Notes: a model not told the origin generated them from the sequence alone. A stretch of DNA of 64,000 bases from Chryseobacterium piperi (GCF_002285635.2 NZ_CP023049.2:1240001-1304000), one strand, 5' to 3'. Counted from the first letter of the stretch, positions 33,838 through 44,150 are shown. Program-made: numbers and translations.

Positions 33838-36060
33838 TTATTTATTCCAGTTAATCTTCTTTGTCTGGACTTCCTGAGAGTTAGTACCTATCATAATTTC
33901 AAACTCTCCTCCTTCCCAATCGAAATTCAACTGATCGTCATAGAATTTTAAATTTTCAGGCGTTAGGGTGAAATTCACGGTTTTAGTTTCTCCTTTTTTA
34001 AGAAATATCTTTTGAAAACCTTTTAACTCTTTTACAGGACGTACAACCTTTCCAAACAAATCTCTGATATAAAGCTGAACTACCTCTTCACCGTCATAAT
34101 TTCCGTTATTGGAAACATTAACTTTAATCTGTAAAGATTGATTTCCGTTAAGATTTTCAGAGCTTAATGTCATATCGGAATATTTGAAATTAGTATAGCT
34201 TAAGCCATATCCAAAAGGAAATTTAGGGTCATTATCCAAATCGATATAAGCAGAAACGTAGCTTCTTTCTTTATTCGTTTTTGCTGGTCTTCCGGTATTG
34301 TAATGATTATAATATACAGGAATCTGGCCTTCAGTTCTCGGAAATGTCATAGGCAGTTTTCCACTAGGATTTACTGTACCAAACAAGACGTCGGCAATTG
34401 AGTTTCCAGCTTCAGTTCCCAGCCACCATGTATATAAAATAGTTGGAATATTGTCTGCTGCCCAGTCGAATACCAAAGGTCTTCCTGCATTGATCATTAA
34501 AACAATAGGTTTTCCTGTTTTAGCAATTTCCTTTAATAACTCTTCCTGAATCCCGGAAAAATGAAGATTACTTCTACTTTTCGCTTCCCCACTCATTGCA
34601 TGTCCTTCTCCTAAAGTCATAATGACAACATCTGCTTTTTTCGCTGTTTCGATTGCTTCAGCAAACATAGAACGATCCTCGTCATCTGCATTACATCCTT
34701 TGGCATATAATAAAGTAGAATTTTTATCCAATTGATTTTTAATGCCATCAAACTGGCTCACAATTCTTTGATTGTCATCTTTAAATGCTACAGACCAGAA
34801 ACCATGATTTGCTACAGTTTCTTTTCCGAAAGGTCCTATCAATGCAACCGTCTTTGTAGATGTTGAAAGCGGTAAAATATTCTTCTGATTTTTTAAAAGA
34901 ACGATACTTTTTGAACCAAACTCTCTTCCAAACTTTCTGTTCTCATGGTTATCGGTTTGTGCTTTTTGTCTTTTCTCATCACTAAAACGATAAGGATCTT
35001 CAAACAACCCCATTTCGAATTTTTTAATTAAAATTCTTCTGGCTGCATCATCAATGAATTTAGGATCTACTTTTCCATCCTTTACAAGTTTTGGAAGTTC
35101 CGCCATATAAACCCGGCTTTCCATATCCATATCGCTTCCAGCAATAATCGCTTTTTCAGCAGCTTCCGCTTTATCTTTTGTATATCCATGATTCACCATT
35201 TCACCAATACTTCCCCAATCTGATACTACAAAACCTTTGTAGTTCCATTTCCCTTTTAACAAATCCCTGAGAATATATTGGTTTGCTGTCGCAGGAATCC
35301 CGTTGATATCATTGAAAGAATTCATAAATGTAGCCACTCCGACTTCTGCTGCTGCTTTAAAAGGAGGTAAATAAGTTTCATTCAATTGTCTGAGACTCAT
35401 ATCCACAGAATTATAGTCTCTTCCCCCCACTGCAGCGCCATAAGCTGCAAAATGTTTAGCACAAGCCATGATAGCATCCAGATTTCCTAGACCTTTTCCC
35501 TGAAATCCTTTAATTCTGGCTAAACCAATCAGTGTTCCCAAATAGGTATCTTCACCTGAGCCTTCCATTACTCTTCCCCATCTTGGATCTCTGGCAATAT
35601 CAACCATGGGTGCAAAGGTCCAGTGAATTCCATATGCCGAAGCTTCCGTCGCTGCAATTCTTTCGGACTTTTCAATCAACCCCAAATCCCAGCTCGCAGC
35701 CTGCCCAATATTGACTGGAAATGTAGTTCGGTATCCGTGAATCACATCCTGCCCAAATAATAACGGAATCTTTAATCTCGATTCCAAAGCGAGTTTTTGA
35801 AAAGATCTTGTTTCTTCTACCCCGGCAACATTAAGCATAGAACCTACCTTCCCTTTTTTTATTTCTTCAAGAACGGTTGCAGAATTGGAGTTCTGTGGTC
35901 CCGTAGCATAAGCAAAACCACTATACTGAACCAATTGTCCTACTTTTTCCTCTAATGTCATTTTAGACAAAAGCTCAGATACTTTCTGATCAATTGTCTT
36001 TTGTCCGTATGCATTCAGACCGAAAGCGGCCAATGCCAGTAAGAAATAAACTCTTTTCAT
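33838..36060 (-). CDS. bglX: GH3 family beta-glucosidase (BglX-like)
   Basis: A 740-residue periplasmic glycoside hydrolase of family 3: signal peptide (1-19), TIM-barrel domain (about 25-340, with VIHGYRTTFPVNIGQAASWDL and the nucleophile Asp in FVVSDWGSIGEM), alpha/beta sandwich domain (about 390-600, with GEGHAMSGEAKSRSNL), and a C-terminal fibronectin-III-like domain (about 645-735). BglX enzymes release glucose from beta-linked glucosides. It is the last gene of the SusC-SusD-GH30-GH3 operon, three bases after GH30, so it should finish the oligosaccharides imported by SusCD. Confidence 0.95.
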   Translation of the reverse strand: MKRVYFLLALAAFGLNAYGQKTIDQKVSELLSKMTLEEKVGQLVQYSGFAYATGPQNSNSATVLEEIKKGKVGSMLNVAGVEETRSFQKLALESRLKIPLLFGQDVIHGYRTTFPVNIGQAASWDLGLIEKSERIAATEASAYGIHWTFAPMVDIARDPRWGRVMEGSGEDTYLGTLIGLARIKGFQGKGLGNLDAIMACAKHFAAYGAAVGGRDYNSVDMSLRQLNETYLPPFKAAAEVGVATFMNSFNDINGIPATANQYILRDLLKGKWNYKGFVVSDWGSIGEMVNHGYTKDKAEAAEKAIIAGSDMDMESRVYMAELPKLVKDGKVDPKFIDDAARRILIKKFEMGLFEDPYRFSDEKRQKAQTDNHENRKFGREFGSKSIVLLKNQKNILPLSTSTKTVALIGPFGKETVANHGFWSVAFKDDNQRIVSQFDGIKNQLDKNSTLLYAKGCNADDEDRSMFAEAIETAKKADVVIMTLGEGHAMSGEAKSRSNLHFSGIQEELLKEIAKTGKPIVLMINAGRPLVFDWAADNIPTILYTWWLGTEAGNSIADVLFGTVNPSGKLPMTFPRTEGQIPVYYNHYNTGRPAKTNKERSYVSAYIDLDNDPKFPFGYGLSYTNFKYSDMTLSSENLNGNQSLQIKVNVSNNGNYDGEEVVQLYIRDLFGKVVRPVKELKGFQKIFLKKGETKTVNFTLTPENLKFYDDQLNFDWEGGEFEIMIGTNSQEVQTKKINWNK

Positions 36061-36063
36061 AAT

Positions 36064-37494
36064 TTAAAAAATATAGGTTGCCACAGAACTTCCTGGTAAA
36101 CTTGCCTGGGCTGTTTTTTGATTCCATTTAAGAGAGAAAGTCTCTTCTGTTTTACTATTATTTTGCACGATCACAATTGTTTTTCCTTCCGGTGTTCTAA
36201 AAGCAACCGTTGAAAGATGATCAGTTTGAGAAGATGCTATACGTTGTGAATGAGCAGGGATAAACTTAGTAGCATGTGCAATAATGTAATACGAAACATT
36301 TCGTGTGAAATTTTCCTTATCCGAAACCGTAATAGCTCCTTTGCATTCCGTACATCCACCCTCCGTATGCGGCTTATACTGCTGATCATTGGCCAGATTC
36401 CATTCCAAGGCTATTTTACTCCAGTTTCTCATAGAACCGATGATTACATTTTTGGTATGCCAATTCAGATCTTCATTAAAGCTGCTCTTAGAACCTGTCC
36501 ACTGTTCTGTAAAATAAAGGTTTTTATCAGGATAAGCATTATGAACGGTACTCAATGCAGAAATATCTCCTTCATACAGGTGAAATGCAGAACCATCCAC
36601 ATATTGATAAGCTTCGGGATCACTTAATATATGGGTTGCATATTCAGGTTTATTACAATTGTGGTCATATACAACGATTTTAGTTGTAATGCCATTAGAT
36701 TTGAAAACAGGCCCCAAATGATTTTTAATAAAATCTTTCTGCTGGCCAGAAGTCATATACAAACTAGGATTGTTTCCCGGATGTAAAGGCTCATTCTGAG
36801 GCGTAATAGCTTCAATAGTAATTCCTTCTTTTTTCATTCCCTGAATATATTTCACAAAGTAATTGGCATATACTTTATAATACTCAGGCTTTAAGCTTCC
36901 CCCTTTAGATTTCCCGTTATCCTTCATCCAGATAGGTGCCGACCAAGGTGCAGCAATGAATTTAATTTTAGGATTGATCATTAAAATCTCTTTCAACATT
37001 GCGATCAGATTTTTATCCTTTGTAAGACTAAAATATTGTAATGAAGGATCCGTCTGCCCTTCCGATAAGTCATTATAAGAGAAAACTTCTCCGTCAAGAT
37101 CTGAGGCTCCTACACTTAACCTTAAGTAATTCACCGAAATTGAATTTCTGTTATTTCCGAAAAGCTCCTGTAATAAAGCCTTTCTTTTAGGCTCTGAAAG
37201 TCTGTTGATTACTTCCACGCTTCCTCCCGTCAATGTATATCCAAAGCCATCAATATATTGAAACTTTTGTTGGTCATCAATTTCAATATTCTGACTGCTG
37301 GCCGGATTGTTTGCAAAACTGATTGAAGGTTGCTGTTGTAATTTTATACTCTCATCTCCTTTGGTAAGCCATATCTGGACTTCATTTCTTTTATTTGCCG
37401 GATGAGATGCACAAGCCGATAAAGGCAAAAGTACCACACCACAAAGTAGTGCGGTACTTTTTAAAAAGAAACTATATAAACTGTGAAACTTCAT
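36064..37494 (-). CDS. GH30 family glycoside hydrolase lipoprotein (beta-1,6-glucanase/glucosylceramidase type)
   Basis: A 476-residue lipoprotein (LLPLSAC; Cys28) with a glycoside hydrolase family 30 barrel and side beta-structure. Key motifs: QKFQYIDGFGYTLTGG at the N-terminus, acid/base Glu in ITPQNEPLHPG, nucleophile Glu in LYFTEQWTGS, and the C-terminal beta domain. The family includes glucosylceramidases and endo-beta-1,6-glucanases (subfamily 3). As a surface lipoprotein in a SusCD operon next to a GH3 beta-glucosidase, endo-beta-1,6-glucanase is the most likely activity. Gaps of three bases on both sides show tight co-transcription. Xylanase GH30 branches fit the motifs less well. Confidence 0.88.
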   Translation of the reverse strand: MKFHSLYSFFLKSTALLCGVVLLPLSACASHPANKRNEVQIWLTKGDESIKLQQQPSISFANNPASSQNIEIDDQQKFQYIDGFGYTLTGGSVEVINRLSEPKRKALLQELFGNNRNSISVNYLRLSVGASDLDGEVFSYNDLSEGQTDPSLQYFSLTKDKNLIAMLKEILMINPKIKFIAAPWSAPIWMKDNGKSKGGSLKPEYYKVYANYFVKYIQGMKKEGITIEAITPQNEPLHPGNNPSLYMTSGQQKDFIKNHLGPVFKSNGITTKIVVYDHNCNKPEYATHILSDPEAYQYVDGSAFHLYEGDISALSTVHNAYPDKNLYFTEQWTGSKSSFNEDLNWHTKNVIIGSMRNWSKIALEWNLANDQQYKPHTEGGCTECKGAITVSDKENFTRNVSYYIIAHATKFIPAHSQRIASSQTDHLSTVAFRTPEGKTIVIVQNNSKTEETFSLKWNQKTAQASLPGSSVATYIF

Positions 37495-37497
37495 GTT

Positions 37498-39051
37498 TTA
37501 ATAGCCTGGGTTTTGTTTTAGTGCAGTATTTACTAATTCATTAAAAGGAATTGGTAAAATCTCATTCTTACCTGCAACAAATCCTCTTGCTCCTAACTTA
37601 GCTGGCGCATCACCCCATCTTACCAGGTCAAACCATCTGTGACCTTCGCCCGCCAGTTCTCTTCTTCTTTCATCTTTAATCGCCTGCATAGAAACAGGAA
37701 CTGATGCTAAGCCTACTCTTGTTCTTACAGCATCCAATAAAGCCTGAGCCCTTGCTCCTGAACCTCCCAATGCTTCAGCTTCCATAAGATAAGTGTCAGC
37801 TAATCTGATCGCCATATAATTTTGGCGGAAATTCAATTCTGTAGCTCCCGGCTCAGTAGATTTATCTGCATTGGTAGGCAAGAATTTTTGTAAAAAATAT
37901 CCTGTATCCTTGAATCCTGGTGTATAGGTAATTTTACCATTCTGTTTTAATTGCTTAGCATTAAAAATAGTCGCATTTAAACGAGGATCCCCCTGCATGA
38001 AATTAAACAAGTCATCAGTCGCAGGGTTGAAACCCCATCCTTTATAAATGTCCGGTGCATTATTAGCAGGTTGTCCAGGTGCAGGTGCCACCTTCCCATA
38101 AGATATAATGGCTACCATTTGGTTCACTGTATTTCCTTCGTCCTTTCCAGAGCCCCAAAATGCCCAGTCTGCATTACTCTTATTGGTATGCATCACTTCT
38201 AATATAGATTCTGACGTGAATTTATTATTTACTACCCACAGATCTGCAAAATCAGTAACCAATTTATATCCATACTGGCTTGTGCCTCCCGGAGTTCCGT
38301 TTACCATTGCCAACTGCGTAGCCGCATCGGCATTCTTTTTATCATACAAATAAATCTTCCCTAATATAGCACGTGCAGACCCCTGTGTAATTCTTCCCAA
38401 TTCACTTTTATTTGTTGATGCAATCGACACAGGAAGATCATTAATGGCCGAAAGAATATCCGATTCTATCTGAGCATAAACATCTTCAGGCTTTGCCTGA
38501 GGAATATTATAATAATCATCATCATATTTAATCGGTTTTAAAATCAAAGGAATATTTTTGAACATTCTCAACAATTCAAAATAATACAGTGATCGTAGCA
38601 CTTTTGCTTCAGCAATGAAACGCTTTCTTTTTAACTCATCCATATTTGAATTCGGAATTCTTTCAAATAAAAGGTTCGCTTTTGCAATTCCCTGATAATA
38701 ATCTTTCCAGTAGCTTTGAGGCATAATGATAGGATTGATCGTATAATTAGAAAATCCCTGAATACCCGCACCGTCTGTAGAGCTCCCTCCTCCTGAATAA
38801 AAATCATCAGATGCTCCATTGAAAAAAGTAACCTCGTTTTCAAAGCCTCCTGAGTATTTCCTCAACATATCATACACCGCTACCAAACCGCTGAAAGATT
38901 CAGCTTCATTTCTAAAATAATTATCCGGTTCAAATGTCCCTGAGTTCTGTACATCTTCCAGGTTGCTGTTATTACAAGACACAGCTCCAAAACCGATTCC
39001 CGCTAATAATAAAACGGATAAGCTTTTATATATAAATCTTTTGTTTTTCAT
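37498..39051 (-). CDS. RagB/SusD family glycan-binding outer-membrane lipoprotein
   Basis: A 517-residue SusD homologue: lipoprotein signal (GIGFGAVSC; Cys26), an N-terminal helical TPR-like scaffold (YFELLRMFKNIPLI, ARAILGKIYLYDKKNAD) and the RagB/SusD C-terminal block (RLADTYLMEAEALGGSGARAQALLDAVRTRVGL, DERRRELAGEGHRWFDLVRWG, ILPIPFNEL). It caps the SusC channel on the cell surface and captures oligosaccharide. It is 11 nt downstream of susC and 3 nt upstream of GH30. Confidence 0.95.
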   Translation of the reverse strand: MKNKRFIYKSLSVLLLAGIGFGAVSCNNSNLEDVQNSGTFEPDNYFRNEAESFSGLVAVYDMLRKYSGGFENEVTFFNGASDDFYSGGGSSTDGAGIQGFSNYTINPIIMPQSYWKDYYQGIAKANLLFERIPNSNMDELKRKRFIAEAKVLRSLYYFELLRMFKNIPLILKPIKYDDDYYNIPQAKPEDVYAQIESDILSAINDLPVSIASTNKSELGRITQGSARAILGKIYLYDKKNADAATQLAMVNGTPGGTSQYGYKLVTDFADLWVVNNKFTSESILEVMHTNKSNADWAFWGSGKDEGNTVNQMVAIISYGKVAPAPGQPANNAPDIYKGWGFNPATDDLFNFMQGDPRLNATIFNAKQLKQNGKITYTPGFKDTGYFLQKFLPTNADKSTEPGATELNFRQNYMAIRLADTYLMEAEALGGSGARAQALLDAVRTRVGLASVPVSMQAIKDERRRELAGEGHRWFDLVRWGDAPAKLGARGFVAGKNEILPIPFNELVNTALKQNPGY

Positions 39052-39062
39052 TTTTCTTTAAA

Positions 39063-41972
39063 TTAAAATTGAATATTAGCTCCGAAAAGGAAAGTTCTTG
39101 CCTGCGGATAATACGCTCTATCAATACCAAACGTGTCACCACCTGCAATTTCAGGATCAAAACCGGTGTATTTAGTAAAGGTCACTAGATTCTCAGCCGT
39201 GATGTAAAATCTCACTTTACCTGCTCCTATTGTTTCAGATACATTTTTTGGTAGTGTATACCCTATCTGTACTAATTTTAAACGCAGATAATCCCCTTTT
39301 TGCAAATAATAATCAGACATTCTTGTATAGTTCTGATTAGGATCATCTTTCGTAACTCTTGCTATGGTATTGGAAGTTCCTTCTCCGGTCCAACGATCTA
39401 AAATGGTTGTCTGATAATTAGCCTCCTGAATATCCAGCCTTCTCAAACCCTGGAATATTTTGTTTCCAGCCTGCCCCTGAGCAAATACCATCACATCAAA
39501 GTTTTTGTAGTTCATATTCAAAGTAAGACCAAATGTGTATTTAGGAACCGAATTACCCAGATTTACATAATCATTCTCATCGATTTTTCCATCTCCGTTA
39601 GCATCCAGTCTCTTGAAATCTCCAGGCTTGGCATTACCCTGAATCAACCCTCCATTTGCATTTCTGTAAGCATCAATTTCTGCCTGGTTTTGGAAAACCC
39701 CTAAATTCTGATAGCCATAGAATGAACCATATGAAGATCCAACCTGTAATCTTGAAACCGCACCCATCGATTGGTATGAAGCAAAATTCACATAAGGCTT
39801 ATTCCCTTCCAATCTGGTAATCTCATTTTTCAGGTAAGCAAAGTTCCCGTTCGCTGAAAATCCGAAATCTCCCCAGTTCTTTTTATATCCTAAGCTCACT
39901 TCCACCCCGTCATTATTCATATCCCCAATATTTCTCCAAGGGTTATTGATCAGACCAAGATATCCCGGAAGGTCAATCTTTCTCAAGATGTCTGTACTCT
40001 TCTTTCTGTAAACATCAATTGATAAATCGAAATTTTTGAAGATTTTAAAATCTGCTGCAATGTTAAGCTGAGAAGTTCTTTCCCATTTCAGATTAGGATT
40101 TTCCAATGTACTTGGTGCATATCCAATATGGATGACATCATCTCCAAAAGTATAGTTGCTTCCGGGGATCAGGAAGTTGGCATATTGGAAATCATCAATT
40201 GCATCATTTCCTAATACTCCATATCCACCTCTTAATTTAAAGCTGTTAATAACATTGTTTTCAGGCCAGAATTCTTCATTGGATACATTCCATCCCAAGG
40301 ACATAGCCGGGAAATTCCCCCAATGGTAAGCCCTGGCAAACTTTGAAGATCCGTCTCTTCTCATTGTTCCTGTGAAAAGGTACCTGTTGGCATAATCATA
40401 AACGACTCTGGCAAAATAAGATGTTTTATGAGTTTCCTTTCCGTCCCATGCATTCGTAGATCGGTCTGACTGAGGAATTTCAAAGTTGAAGGAAGCTTCC
40501 CTCCAGTCATTCGTAGGTAAGTTTTTATAAGTCGTGTTTTGTCCGGAAGAAATATTATATTCATAATATCCTTGTCCTAACAAAACATTCAAACTGTGTT
40601 CCCCGAATTTATTCTGATAAGTAACCGTATTTTCCGTACTCCATTCAAACTTCTTTTGAGTCTCTCTGAATAAGCTGTTAAAATCATTCTTAACAGCAGA
40701 ACTCAGATAAGACACAGGAGTAAACCCCTGAGTTCCCCAATAGGAAAGTTTTCCGTTGACACTAGATTTAAAACTCAAATGTTTGCTCAGCTTTAAATCA
40801 GCAAATACGTTAGCGACCAAATCATCCGTCCAATTGTATCTTCCAAGCTGAGTTTGTTGGAAAGCTAATGGATTAGACATTTCTTTACTCACATAATGTG
40901 AAATTCCATAAGGATTTCCATTAGGATCGTTGATGTGAGTCGGGTTATTAATATAATCACTTGGGAAAGGCTGATTGGCCACACCATTTGTAACGACAAC
41001 CGGTGTAGTCGGATCAAGATTGATTGCTGAGCTCAATGGTCCTCCAAACTCTCCATTGGCATTAATTCCCTGTGATTTTGTATGAGTATAGGCAAACGTT
41101 TGACCTATCGTTAAAAAGTCAAATACTTTATGGGTGGAGTTGATTCTCCCGTTGATTCTTTTATAATTGGAAATATCTCTGAGTACAATACCCTCCTGGT
41201 CGTAATATCCGAAAGAAGTATAGAAAGTAGATTTATCACTTCCTCCGCTAATACTGAATTCATGCGAAGAACGTTGTGCCGTATTAAAAATTTGTTTTTG
41301 CCAGTCTGTTCCGTTTCCTAAAGCAGATGGATTTGAAAATTCAGGAGCTCTTCCGTCATTCATATTGGCTTCATTCATGATCATCCCATACTGAGATGCA
41401 TTGAGGAGGTCCAGCTTTTTAGCTGCGCTTCCCACTCCAAAGAATCCGTTATAAGAAAGATTTAACCTTCCCTTTACTCCTTTCTTTGTCGTAATCAAAA
41501 CAACCCCTTTGGCAGCAGAAACCCCGTAGATGGCTGCAGATGCACCATCTTTCAGAATTTCCATTCCTTCAATATCAGATTGATTTAACCATGCAATATT
41601 ATCAACTACAATACCATCTACTACCCATAACGGATCATTACTTCCGGCACCAAAACTGGTGATACCACGAACCCTTACTGTAGCTGTAGATCCTGGTTGT
41701 CCTGAATTTGAAATTACAGAAACACCCGCAGCCCTACCTTGCAGTACCTGTTCAGGTCTTCCCATAGGAACGTCCTCAATATCGGAAGCCTTGATGCTTG
41801 ATATTGCTCCGGTTACATTACTCTTCTTCTGAGTACCGTAACCAATCATGACCACTTCTTCAATTTTTTGTTCTTTCGGAAGCGTATCATTGGCTTTTTT
41901 CTGGGCACTGAAATTAGCCGTAAAATAAAGTACAGCAACCACTCCCAAACCTCTTGATATTCTAATATTCAT
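39063..41972 (-). CDS. SusC/RagA family TonB-dependent transporter
   Basis: A 969-residue outer-membrane receptor. After the signal (to NFSAQ, about 24) come a TonB-box-like segment (IEEVVMIGYGTQKKSNVTGAIS), the plug (GRAAGVSVISNSGQPGSTATVRVRGI...DPLWVVDGIVVDN...DIEGMEILKDGASAAIYG) and the 22-strand barrel ending in aromatic ...LFGANIQF. The carboxypeptidase-D-regulatory-like domain often found at the N-terminus of SusC proteins is absent. It imports large oligosaccharides with SusD using TonB energy. It heads the four-gene operon and is divergent from the MFS permease. Confidence 0.95.
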   Translation of the reverse strand: MNIRISRGLGVVAVLYFTANFSAQKKANDTLPKEQKIEEVVMIGYGTQKKSNVTGAISSIKASDIEDVPMGRPEQVLQGRAAGVSVISNSGQPGSTATVRVRGITSFGAGSNDPLWVVDGIVVDNIAWLNQSDIEGMEILKDGASAAIYGVSAAKGVVLITTKKGVKGRLNLSYNGFFGVGSAAKKLDLLNASQYGMIMNEANMNDGRAPEFSNPSALGNGTDWQKQIFNTAQRSSHEFSISGGSDKSTFYTSFGYYDQEGIVLRDISNYKRINGRINSTHKVFDFLTIGQTFAYTHTKSQGINANGEFGGPLSSAINLDPTTPVVVTNGVANQPFPSDYINNPTHINDPNGNPYGISHYVSKEMSNPLAFQQTQLGRYNWTDDLVANVFADLKLSKHLSFKSSVNGKLSYWGTQGFTPVSYLSSAVKNDFNSLFRETQKKFEWSTENTVTYQNKFGEHSLNVLLGQGYYEYNISSGQNTTYKNLPTNDWREASFNFEIPQSDRSTNAWDGKETHKTSYFARVVYDYANRYLFTGTMRRDGSSKFARAYHWGNFPAMSLGWNVSNEEFWPENNVINSFKLRGGYGVLGNDAIDDFQYANFLIPGSNYTFGDDVIHIGYAPSTLENPNLKWERTSQLNIAADFKIFKNFDLSIDVYRKKSTDILRKIDLPGYLGLINNPWRNIGDMNNDGVEVSLGYKKNWGDFGFSANGNFAYLKNEITRLEGNKPYVNFASYQSMGAVSRLQVGSSYGSFYGYQNLGVFQNQAEIDAYRNANGGLIQGNAKPGDFKRLDANGDGKIDENDYVNLGNSVPKYTFGLTLNMNYKNFDVMVFAQGQAGNKIFQGLRRLDIQEANYQTTILDRWTGEGTSNTIARVTKDDPNQNYTRMSDYYLQKGDYLRLKLVQIGYTLPKNVSETIGAGKVRFYITAENLVTFTKYTGFDPEIAGGDTFGIDRAYYPQARTFLFGANIQF

Positions 41973-42149
41973 ATACAGTTAGTTTTTTAATTCTCATTTT
42001 GAGACAATAAAAATATATTTTTTTTTAAATAGTTAACATTATATTAATAAATATTTTAATTTTTCTTTTATTTTTGGGAGCTGAAAGCCATTATATCTGA
42101 CAAAAAAATCATAAAATTTCATAAAAAGTTAATAAATTCAATCCCCAAA

Positions 42150-43346
42150 ATGACGAGCAAGCTTCCGAATATTTCACTTCCCTTAAAACTTACTTTTCTG
42201 ATCTTTTCAATGGTCTTAAACTGCATGGGTATTATCATCCTGCAGCTTTCAGAAGCTAAAATCACGTATGATAATTTGGGATTGTTAGAATCTTTTAAAG
42301 ATTTACCGATTGCCTTTTTTTCGCTCTTTGCTGTTAACTTTATCAGTAGAACCGGAACAAAAAAAGCATTAATTTTTGCTTTGGCTATTGTAGCTATCAG
42401 TTCTTTCATCCTTCCTTTTGTGAAAGTATTCTGGTTTTATAAATTATGGTTTGCCATTATCGGTACATGCTTCGCTATTGGAAAAATCTGTGTTTTTGGA
42501 ATTATAAGAAACAACATATCAGATGAAAAATCATTAACGAAGGCTATGAGCAGTGTAGAAGCTTCTTTTATGATAGGAATTTTCGTAGTAAATACTGTTT
42601 TCGGATGGCTGATCTCCAGTGCTTATTCGGAATTCTGGAAATTTGGATTTCAGGCAATATCCCTACTTTCCATTATTACGATCTACCTATTTGCAAGACT
42701 GGAAATATCCGAGCCGGAAAAGAACTACAGTAAAAAAGACATTCTTTCAGACTTATCAGGTTTTATCAATCCAACCATTATCATATTTTTAGCAGTAGTT
42801 TTTTCTATTGTTTTTGTTGAACAAAGCTTTAATTCCTGGCTTCCTTCGTTTTACAAAAACCATTTGAAAGTCAATTCCTTTTTTGCGTTGCAGGCCTCTT
42901 CTTTTCTGGCACTCTTTTCTTATATAGGAAGAACCTTAACCGCCAATATTATCAATCGTTTTCCTCTTTCTAAATACTACCTCGCGTGCTTATCATGCAT
43001 TGTTTTAACACTTGTTGTTATATTAGGAATACAGTTTCTTCAATCGGAGGATTCAAAAGCACTTTTATTTTTGTTTCCTGTCATCGGTTTCTTCTTATCT
43101 CCACTCTATCCGGTGATTAATTCCAAGATGATTATTCAGGTTGATAAGAAAAAGATCAATCTTTTTACTTCATTGATCGTTATTTTTTCATCGCTGGGAA
43201 GTTCAGTAAGCTCTATTGTTATTTCACTACTGTTTGAAAATCAACTCTTAAGATACTACCCTTTGTATATTTTATTGATCGTAAGTGTCCTTTTTACAGT
43301 AAGTTTAATTTATTTTGCTCTTACTAAAAGAACATATGAAAAATAA
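42150..43346 (+). CDS. MFS transporter, probable sugar permease of the glucan locus
   Basis: A 398-residue major facilitator protein with about twelve hydrophobic helices. MFS features include FFSLFAVNFISRTGTKKAL (loop 2-3 motif A-like) and FFLSPLYPVINSKMI. It is divergent from susC by 177 nt and 15 nt upstream of the NUDIX regulator. The most likely role is moving glucose or a gluco-oligosaccharide across the inner membrane after periplasmic cleavage; the substrate is inferred from context only. It lacks the long signatures of FucP or GPH families that I could name. Confidence 0.87.
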   Translation: MTSKLPNISLPLKLTFLIFSMVLNCMGIIILQLSEAKITYDNLGLLESFKDLPIAFFSLFAVNFISRTGTKKALIFALAIVAISSFILPFVKVFWFYKLWFAIIGTCFAIGKICVFGIIRNNISDEKSLTKAMSSVEASFMIGIFVVNTVFGWLISSAYSEFWKFGFQAISLLSIITIYLFARLEISEPEKNYSKKDILSDLSGFINPTIIIFLAVVFSIVFVEQSFNSWLPSFYKNHLKVNSFFALQASSFLALFSYIGRTLTANIINRFPLSKYYLACLSCIVLTLVVILGIQFLQSEDSKALLFLFPVIGFFLSPLYPVINSKMIIQVDKKKINLFTSLIVIFSSLGSSVSSIVISLLFENQLLRYYPLYILLIVSVLFTVSLIYFALTKRTYEK

Positions 43347-43361
43347 TTTTATTTTTAACCT

Positions 43362-44150
43362 ATGGAAATCAAGGATTCAAAAAATAAAGAAACGCTTCAG
43401 GAACTTATTGACACAAAAGACTTCGTAGCCCATATTTCAGTGGACTGCACCATATTTGGTTTTCATAATAATATCCTGAAAGTCTTGTTACTCAAATACC
43501 ATGATTTAGATCTATGGTCACTTCCCGGAGGTTTCGTCTTTAATGATGAAGATCTGAGAGAAGCTGCTGAACGTGTTTTACACGAAAGAACACATTTGAA
43601 AGACATTTTTCTAAAGCAGTTCCATACTTTCGGCAGAATAGACAGAACGGAAAACAATGTTCATCAGATTCTGCTTGAAAATAAAGGAATTGCGGTTCCA
43701 AAGAATCACTGGATCTTTCAGCGGTTTATTACTGTAGGATATTGCAGTCTTATTGACTTTTCCATTGCCAATACTTTTCCGGATGCGTTCAACGAAACCT
43801 GTGAATGGTTTGAGGTAAGTAAACTTCCTAAAATGGCTTTCGATCATGACAGAATCATAGAAACAGGGCTGGAATATCTTCGAATGAACATCAACACCGA
43901 GGTTGCGGCAAGCAACCTTCTTCCGGTAAAATTCACCATGAAAGATTTACAGTCTTTATATGAAACTATCCTGGGAGAGAAATTCAGGAGGAATAACTTC
44001 CAGCGAAAAATCTTAAGCTTAAATATTCTTGAAAGACTTGAAAAACTCTATGATGGATCAGCCAATAAGGCTCCTTACCTATATAAATTCAAAAGCAAAA
44101 CTCATCATTCGGTGAATCATTATCCTATTTCCAACCAGGAAGGATTTTAA
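43362..44150 (+). CDS. NUDIX-domain transcriptional regulator (NrtR/AraR-like)
   Basis: A 262-residue protein: N-terminal NUDIX-like domain (about 25-165) and C-terminal winged helix (about 185-255; MKDLQSLYETILGEKFRRNNFQRKILSLNILERL). The NUDIX box GGFVFNDEDLREAAERVL with HERTHL keeps the first Gly-x5-Glu but replaces the catalytic REUxEExGU core with RVLHERTHL, so hydrolase activity should be lost and the domain should act as a sugar or nucleotide sensor. This matches the NrtR family, which in Bacteroidota includes AraR-type sugar regulators. It probably controls the divergent SusCD operon and the MFS gene 15 nt upstream. Confidence 0.88.
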   Translation: MEIKDSKNKETLQELIDTKDFVAHISVDCTIFGFHNNILKVLLLKYHDLDLWSLPGGFVFNDEDLREAAERVLHERTHLKDIFLKQFHTFGRIDRTENNVHQILLENKGIAVPKNHWIFQRFITVGYCSLIDFSIANTFPDAFNETCEWFEVSKLPKMAFDHDRIIETGLEYLRMNINTEVAASNLLPVKFTMKDLQSLYETILGEKFRRNNFQRKILSLNILERLEKLYDGSANKAPYLYKFKSKTHHSVNHYPISNQEGF

